Origin: PALSA-894 sp034669145 | GTDB lineage: Bacteria > Pseudomonadota > Alphaproteobacteria > Rhizobiales > Xanthobacteraceae | DNA: 10,992 nt | NCBI GenBank assembly: GCA_034669145.1 | Contig: JAXDNY010000279.1 | Coordinates: 1 to 10,992 of the forward strand | Reading direction: 5' to 3' | Part shown: one piece after another, positions 7,025-10,992 of the stretch | Numbering within the stretch: position 1 is the first letter of the stretch | Layout: every line of letters starts with the position of its first letter | Made by a program: the position numbers and the translations under genes | The notes under the pieces: generated by a model | The model's database searches: none | Told to the model about the DNA's origin: nothing | Seen by the model: the letters and a program-made list of their open reading frames with translations, nothing else

Positions 7025-8846
7025 GGAGCGGCCTTGTGGCGGCTTCAAGCCAGGCGCGGGCGTTGGGATCGACCAGCGGCAGCAGCGTTTCGGCGACGCG
7101 CGCGTGATAGGCATCGAGCCAGGCGATTTCGTCCGGCGTCATCAGCGCGGGATCGATGAGGCGCCGGTCGAGCGGCGCGAAGGTCAGCGTTTCGAACGCG
7201 TTGACCTCTTTCTCGGCACCCGCAACCGCGGCCTTGGTCACCAGCACGAGATTCTCGATCCGGATGCCGAAGCTGCCGGCTTTGTAATAGCCCGGCTCGT
7301 TCGACAGGATCATGCCGCGCCTGAGTGGCGCGGTGCCGAGCTTGGAAATACGCGCCGGGCCCTCGTGCACCGACAGATAGCTTCCGACGCCGTGGCCCGT
7401 GCCGTGGTCGAAATCGATGCCGGCGCTCCAGAGATATTGCCGCGCAAAAGGATCGAGCTGCGCACCTGTGGTGCCGTCCGGAAACACAGCGCGCGCGATC
7501 GCGATATGGCCCTTGAGCACGCGCGTGAAGCGCTCGCGCATTTCCGCCATAGGCGCGCCGACCGAAATCGTGCGCGTGATGTCGGTGGTGCCGTCCTGAT
7601 ACTGCGCGCCGGAGTCGACCAGGAACAAATCGCCGGGCGAGATCGTGCGGTTGGTCTCGCGGGTCACGCGGTAATGCACGATCGCGCCGTTCGGTCCGGC
7701 GCCGGAGATCGTCGGAAACGACAATTCCTTGAGCAGGCCGGTATTGCGGCGGAACGTCTCCAGCGCCGCGACGGCGTCGATCTCGGTGAGCTCGCCCTTC
7801 GGCGCCTCGCGGTCGAACCAGGCGAGGAAGTTTGCGACCGCGGCGCCGTCGCGCGCATGCGCGGCGCGGGTGCCCGCGATCTCCGTGTCGTTCTTCACCG
7901 CTTTCATCAGCGTGATGGGATCGGCGGCGCGCGTGATCGTGCCGCCCGCGTTGCCGATGAGGCGCGCCAGCGCGTCCGCGGCGGTCGCTGAGTCGAGGCG
8001 CACCGCCGCCTTCGCGGCGCCGAGCGCCTTGAGGTCAGCCTCGAACGCTCCCGGCTCGCGCACATCGGCGAGCGCTTCGAGATAGTCGCGCACCTCGTTC
8101 GAAAGCTTGCGGCCGTCGACGTAGACCGATGCGCGGCCCTCCCGCGGCACCGTCGCGAAGGCGAGCGGCAGGGGCGTGTGCGAGACGTCCGAGCCCCGGA
8201 TGTTAAAGGCCCAGGCGACGTTGTGCGGGTCCGAGACGACCAACGCCTCGGCCTTGAGCTTGGCGATTTCAGCCTGCACGCGCGCGAGCTTCGCGGCGGC
8301 GGGCTCGCCGGCAAATTTCAGGTCATGCACCGTGACGGGCCCAAGCGGTGGGGCAGGGCGGTCAGACCACACCGCGTCGACCGGGTTGGGATCGGCGGGG
8401 ACCAGCATTGCTCCGGCTGCCGACGCGGCCTTGGCGAGTTTCTCCGCGCCGTCGGCGGTGTGGAGCCACGGATCGTAGCCAAGCCGCGCGCCCTTGGTGA
8501 GGTTTGCCTCGATCCACTTGTCGGCCGGGTTTTCGACCAGATGCTCGACCGCGAACAGCGATACGTCGATTTGGTCGCGCACCTGCAACAGATAACGGCC
8601 GTCGACAAAGATGACGGCGCGCTCGGCCAGCACGATTGCGGCGCCGGCCGACCCCGAAAAGCCGGTGAGCCAGACGAGCCGTTCCTCGGAGGGCGGCACA
8701 TATTCGTTCTGATGGCGGTCGGCGCGCGGCACGATGAAGCCGTCGAGGCCGCGGCGCTTGAGTTCGGCGCGCAACGCGGCAACGCGGCCGACGCTCGCCG
8801 CGCGTTCGCCGGAATCATCGAACGTCTGCAGGCGCGCCTCAAACAT
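7017..8846 (-). CDS. Long-form Xaa-Pro aminopeptidase (aminopeptidase P, M24B)
   Basis: The product is a 609-residue cytoplasmic metallopeptidase that removes an N-terminal residue preceding proline. Domain order follows the three-domain XPNPEP1-like type, longer than the roughly 440-residue E. coli PepP. It has a creatinase-like N-domain (about 20-155, with VPRADRHQNEYVPPSEERL and LTGFSGSAGAA), a second creatinase-like domain (about 165-320), the catalytic pita-bread domain (about 325-545) and a short M24 C-terminal domain (about 550-609). All metal ligands are present: D411 (LVDSGAQ), D422 (GTTDITRT), H485 (HGTGHGVG), E517 (SNEPGYY) and E531 (RIENLV). H391 (VHYR) and H494 (VHEGP) fit the conserved proton-handling histidines. 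MFEARLQTF is a typical N-terminus for the related group, which supports the ATG at 8846, although no good Shine-Dalgarno precedes it. No signal peptide is seen. It is followed by the overlapping MFS gene. It could also be named pepP. Confidence 0.95.
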   Translation of the reverse strand: MFEARLQTFDDSGERAASVGRVAALRAELKRRGLDGFIVPRADRHQNEYVPPSEERLVWLTGFSGSAGAAIVLAERAVIFVDGRYLLQVRDQIDVSLFAVEHLVENPADKWIEANLTKGARLGYDPWLHTADGAEKLAKAASAAGAMLVPADPNPVDAVWSDRPAPPLGPVTVHDLKFAGEPAAAKLARVQAEIAKLKAEALVVSDPHNVAWAFNIRGSDVSHTPLPLAFATVPREGRASVYVDGRKLSNEVRDYLEALADVREPGAFEADLKALGAAKAAVRLDSATAADALARLIGNAGGTITRAADPITLMKAVKNDTEIAGTRAAHARDGAAVANFLAWFDREAPKGELTEIDAVAALETFRRNTGLLKELSFPTISGAGPNGAIVHYRVTRETNRTISPGDLFLVDSGAQYQDGTTDITRTISVGAPMAEMRERFTRVLKGHIAIARAVFPDGTTGAQLDPFARQYLWSAGIDFDHGTGHGVGSYLSVHEGPARISKLGTAPLRRGMILSNEPGYYKAGSFGIRIENLVLVTKAAVAGAEKEVNAFETLTFAPLDRRLIDPALMTPDEIAWLDAYHARVAETLLPLVDPNARAWLEAATRPLRA

Positions 8847-9146
8847 CGCGGCAATCTATGGGGCGCACCCCGCTGGGGCAACTAAACACAGCGCCCCTTG
8901 CCCTGAAAATGCGCCGCTCGCCGCCTTGTTGTGCATTGCAGCATAAACTGGGCCATCCACGCGCCGAATCATCACGCAGTGTGATCGAAACCTTTCCAAA
9001 TATTACGTGTTGATGCGGCTTTCGCGCGACTCCCATGCACTTTGGTCGCTACCGAAGGGGCGGCAGATCGCTATGTTGCAGTGCAAGAAGTCAAGGACCG
9101 CTTGGTGAGGGGTCTTCCTGAGCTTCGCGACATCAGGAGCGACACC
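8847..9146. other. Divergent intergenic region between the peptidase and a small gene
   Basis: These 300 bases hold the leaders of two divergent genes and no convincing coding sequence. An open frame runs from 9042 into the small gene but has its only good ribosome site at the later ATG. GGGGCGC (8860-8866) pairs with GCGCCCC (8891-8897) over a 24-base loop that contains CCCCGCTGGGG (8868-8878). This lies in the presumed peptidase leader. A short palindrome lies at 8971-8985. GAAAC (8987-8991) and TGTT (9008-9011), spaced by 16 bases, resemble the general-stress sigma factor pattern GGAAC-N16/17-CGTT with one mismatch in each half, which is weak. No clear sigma70 promoter was found on either strand. 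Confidence 0.5.
8971..8985. promoter_or_regulatory. Short palindrome, possible operator
   Basis: ATCACGCAGTGTGAT has perfect five-base arms (ATCAC/GTGAT), and the second base in from each arm also matches. It sits midway between the divergent peptidase gene and the small gene, where an operator would be expected. The arms are oriented opposite to a CRP site, and I cannot assign a regulator. A 15-base palindrome of this quality can also arise by chance. Confidence 0.3.
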
Positions 9147-9374
9147 ATGACGACCGCAACTTTTTCTTCTCTCCCCTCGGTCAAACCGGCCGCGCGATCC
9201 GCGCCCAACCGCGGGTGGTTTGCTCGCTTCTACGCCGCGCTGGTCGAGGCAAGGATGCGCGCTGCGATGCGCGAGATTACGATGCGCCGCCATCTTGTTC
9301 CGGACGGCATTGTCAAGACCGCCGAATATCAGGCGACCGTAACGAAGGACGGCGCGTTGCCGTTCACGCGCTGA
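9147..9374 (+). CDS. Small basic helical protein of unknown function
   Basis: This 75-residue protein begins MTTATFSSLPSVKPAAR. The ATG at 9147 is chosen over the in-frame ATG at 9042 because AGGAG (9135-9139) precedes it at seven bases. It is the best ribosome-binding site in the window. Residues 1-22 look disordered. Residues 24-48 form a strongly basic amphipathic helix (WFARFYAALVEARMRAAMR, then EITMRRHL). The tail YQATVTKDGALPFTR is polar. There is no signal peptide or membrane helix. The arrangement of a disordered head followed by an FxARFYxALxEAR-like helix resembles small alphaproteobacterial proteins I have seen annotated as hypothetical, loosely like DUF1127-type stress-linked proteins, but I cannot assign a family. 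It is divergent from the peptidase gene and convergent with prmA, so it is probably its own transcription unit. Confidence 0.75.
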   Translation: MTTATFSSLPSVKPAARSAPNRGWFARFYAALVEARMRAAMREITMRRHLVPDGIVKTAEYQATVTKDGALPFTR

Positions 9375-9440
9375 TCCTCGTTCTTCTGATGACGCTCGTC
9401 CCGAAGTGGGTGGCGCAGGCGCCGCTCGAGAGGATGAGAT

Positions 9441-10322
9441 TCAGTCAGGCTTCGCCAGAACCAGCGTCACCCACTCACCCAGCGGAATGCGGCGGACGAG
9501 CTTCAAGCCATGCGGCCGGTAGGCAGCGAGAGCAGCGTTCTCCTGATGGGCGAGCAGGCCGGAGAGCACGACGCGCGCGCCGGGCGCCAGCAGGCGCCGC
9601 ATCGGCCGTGCCAGCCGGGTGAGCGGTGCGAGCAGGATATTCGCCAGCACCAGATCGAATGGCGCGCGCGCAAGGAAACCGGGACCCGTCAGCCCCTGCG
9701 CGCGGATAGCTGTGACGAGCGGCGCAACGCCATTGAGGCGCGCATTCTCGCGCGCGATCACCACCGCCTCGGGGTCGATGTCGCTCGCCAGCGCGGGCCT
9801 GCGGAGCGCCCTGGCGGCTGCGATGGCCAGCACGCCGGTGCCGGTGCCGATATCGAGGATCTGGCGCGGGCGGCGCTGCTTGAGAAGCCCGTCCAGCGCC
9901 AGCAGGCACCCGCGCGTGGTGCCGTGATGTCCGGTCCCGAACGCAAGCGCCGCCTCGATCTCAATGCCGATCCGGTTCGGAGCGACCTGTGCCCGGTCAT
10001 GCGCGCCATGCACGGTGAACCGGCCGGCGATCACCGGCTTGAGATCGGCCAGGCTTGCTGCCACCCAATCGCGCGCCGCGATGGTCTCGAAGGTGAGGCG
10101 GGCGGCAGCTTCCGTACCGGCACACTGGCCGACCACCAGCCGTACCTCGGCCTCGTCCGGGGGATGTTCGAAGTGGAGCTCCACGCTCCAGGTCCCGTCG
10201 GTGCCCTCGAAGGCAGCGGTCGCACTGGAATCGAAACTCTCCGAAACGGAGTCGGCGATGCGTTTCGCCATGGGCTCATCGCTGACGAGACGCGCCACGG
10301 TGGAATTTTCTCGGCTGTTCAT
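9441..10322 (-). CDS. prmA: Ribosomal protein L11 methyltransferase PrmA
   Basis: This 293-residue class I SAM-dependent methyltransferase trimethylates ribosomal protein L11 in the cytosol. The N-terminal substrate-recognition domain covers about 1-95. It is linked to the catalytic domain through PVIAGRFTVHGAHDR (96-110). The PrmA hallmark ALAFGTGHHGTTRGCL spans 125-140. SAM-binding motif I is ILDIGTGTGVLAIAAA (155-170), followed by the acidic ribose-binding segment ASDIDPEAV (179-187) and the catalytic-face motif FDLVLANILLAPL (222-234), then LSGLLAHQ (253-260). Length is normal. The ATG at 10322 is preferred because the preceding in-frame sequence holds no better start and the N-terminal domain needs these residues. 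The next Met is residue 18. No strong Shine-Dalgarno is visible. The gene is divergent from the ParA-family gene, 92 bases apart, and shares a possible operator region with it. Confidence 0.95.
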   Translation of the reverse strand: MNSRENSTVARLVSDEPMAKRIADSVSESFDSSATAAFEGTDGTWSVELHFEHPPDEAEVRLVVGQCAGTEAAARLTFETIAARDWVAASLADLKPVIAGRFTVHGAHDRAQVAPNRIGIEIEAALAFGTGHHGTTRGCLLALDGLLKQRRPRQILDIGTGTGVLAIAAARALRRPALASDIDPEAVVIARENARLNGVAPLVTAIRAQGLTGPGFLARAPFDLVLANILLAPLTRLARPMRRLLAPGARVVLSGLLAHQENAALAAYRPHGLKLVRRIPLGEWVTLVLAKPD

Positions 10323-10360
10323 GCTTCGGACTCAACGCTTTCGCCGATACCCCTTAGGGC

Positions 10361-10402
10361 CGAATCGAGAGCCATGCTAGATTCGCGCAGTTCTCGCGAA
10401 TC
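10361..10402. promoter_or_regulatory. Three CGAATC half-sites between prmA and the ParA gene
   Basis: GATTCGCG (10380-10387) and CGCGAATC (10395-10402) form a perfect 8-base inverted repeat with a seven-base spacer. A third half-site CGAATC lies at 10361-10366, so the pattern is CGAATC, GATTCG, CGAATC with centres 19 and 17 bases apart. A weak plus-strand promoter can be read as TTAGGG (10354-10359) and TAGATT (10378-10383) with an 18-base spacer. Its -10 box would overlap the middle half-site, as an operator often does. The last half-site ends 12 bases before the ParA-gene ATG, so an RNA hairpin affecting translation is an alternative. Confidence 0.45.
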
Positions 10403-10414
10403 AGGGCACCGGGC

Positions 10415-10992
10415 ATGAACGTCATCGTCTTCGCCTCACGCAAAGGCGGTTCCGGCAAGAGCACCCTCACGGCGCACCTCGCCGCGCACGCCAATCGCCC
10501 CTCGCGCCGCTGCATGCTGATCGACTGCGACCCGCAAGGCTCCATTTCGCTGTGGCACAGGCTGCGCGGCACCGCCGAGCCGCAGTTGCGCAACGGCACG
10601 CGCGGCGGCGTCAAGGAGATCGTCGAGCAGGCGCGCGCCGACGGGGTCGAGTGGGCGTTCGTCGACACGCCGCCGAACATGTCGGGTATGGCGACCGACG
10701 CCATCAGTGAGGCGACGCTGGTGGTGATCCCGGTGCGGCTCGCGGTGTTCGACCTCGCGGCCGTGAAGGAGACGATCGATTTCGCCCGCCAGTCGAAGAA
10801 GCCGTTCGCGCTGGTCATCAACGCGGTGCCGGCGCGGCGCGACAACACCGAGTCGCCGTTCGTCACGCAGGTGCGCGAAGTGCTGGCGGGCCTGAACGTG
10901 CCGGTGTGGGCCGGGCAGATCACCCATCGCACGATCTATTCGATGTCGCTCGAATACGGCGAGGGCGTGAAGGAATACGACGCGGACTCGCC
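10415..10992 (+). CDS. ParA/MinD-family ATPase (partial, runs off the window)
   Basis: The first 192 residues are present and there is no stop before the window ends. The product is a P-loop ATPase of the deviant Walker A (SIMIBI) class. KGGSGKST (10-17) contains the signature lysine K10 and the phosphate-binding K15. LIDCDPQGS (35-43) is the Walker A' segment, and FVDTPPNMS (82-90) contains the switch/Walker B aspartate D84. INAVPARRDN (135-144) is in the usual nucleotide-recognition position. Members dimerise on ATP binding, bind DNA non-specifically, and position plasmids, chromosomes or protein clusters. No N-terminal DNA-binding domain precedes the P-loop, which fits the short ParA/VirC1-like type. 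No parB or parS site is visible in this window, and prmA is the divergent neighbour, so this is more likely an orphan chromosomal ParA-like protein than the parAB system. The start ATG has only a weak CAGGG (10402-10406) upstream. Confidence 0.93.
   Translation, partial: MNVIVFASRKGGSGKSTLTAHLAAHANRPSRRCMLIDCDPQGSISLWHRLRGTAEPQLRNGTRGGVKEIVEQARADGVEWAFVDTPPNMSGMATDAISEATLVVIPVRLAVFDLAAVKETIDFARQSKKPFALVINAVPARRDNTESPFVTQVREVLAGLNVPVWAGQITHRTIYSMSLEYGEGVKEYDADS

Noticed and set aside
7025..7114. Upstream ATG start for the MFS transporter
   Set aside because: It would add 30 polar residues with no counterpart in the family and lie wholly inside the peptidase gene. The GTG at 7024 has AAGG at a good distance.
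5699..7159. Long plus-strand open frame across the MFS gene
   Set aside because: Its translation is dominated by His, Arg, Asp and Gly in a pattern typical of a reverse-strand shadow. The minus strand encodes an unmistakable transporter.
9042..9146. Longer start for the small protein at the ATG at 9042
   Set aside because: No ribosome-binding sequence precedes it, while an AGGAG sits seven bases before the ATG at 9147. The extra 35 residues look like leader sequence.
9372..9435. Bidirectional terminator between the small gene and prmA, from ATCCTC and GAGGAT
   Set aside because: The arms are only six bases, separated by about 50, with no stable inner stem or T-run.
10391..10406. LexA (SOS) box in the ParA-gene leader, from GTTCTCGC
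   Set aside because: The alphaproteobacterial box needs GTTC-N7-GTTC, and no second GTTC occurs at that distance. The bases belong to the CGAATC inverted repeat instead.

Overview
The window is a GC-rich chromosomal segment from an alphaproteobacterium, most likely a member of Hyphomicrobiales close to Nitrobacteraceae/Xanthobacteraceae (Bradyrhizobium/Pseudolabrys-like). That placement is an inference. It rests on the recN-ligA gene order, the alphaproteobacterial form of LigA and PrmA (for example the CPCP zinc-finger variant in LigA), the high-GC codon use, and dispersed palindromic elements ending in GCGCCCCGGAATGAC. I recall such elements as common in those genomes. No rRNA, tRNA, CRISPR array, transposase or phage gene is visible.

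Layout. Left block, plus strand: recN (105-1769) and ligA (1997-4114), a DNA repair and replication pair, followed by an unrecognised membrane protein with a helical-repeat-like tail (4216-5781). Middle block, minus strand, convergent to the first: a long three-domain aminopeptidase P (7017-8846), then a Bcr/CflA-type MFS drug exporter (5804-7024). The two overlap by 8 bases and so form a probable two-gene operon. Right block: a 300-base divergent intergenic region, a 75-residue basic helical protein (9147-9374, +), prmA for ribosomal protein L11 methyltransferase (9441-10322, -), and, divergent from it, a ParA-family ATPase that runs off the window (10415 onward, +).

The genes are mainly housekeeping. 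RecN and LigA work in double-strand-break repair and nick sealing, PrmA modifies the ribosome, aminopeptidase P trims Xaa-Pro peptides, and the MFS protein probably exports small molecules. The least explained gene is the membrane protein at 4216-5781.

The most striking non-coding signal is the 227-base recN-ligA gap, which is almost entirely palindromic. It holds two diverged copies of one stem-forming element in inverted orientation (1772-1877 on +, 1900-1954 on -). All eight substitutions between their arms fall in four base pairs and are compensatory on both sides. One copy carries an extra 62-base centre with two more hairpins, giving a predicted three-way junction. A second repeat type, ending in the same 15-mer, sits 5 to 6 bases before the start codons of both recN and ligA, so it appears to supply their translation-initiation regions. 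A separate cluster of three CGAATC half-sites lies between prmA and the ParA gene.
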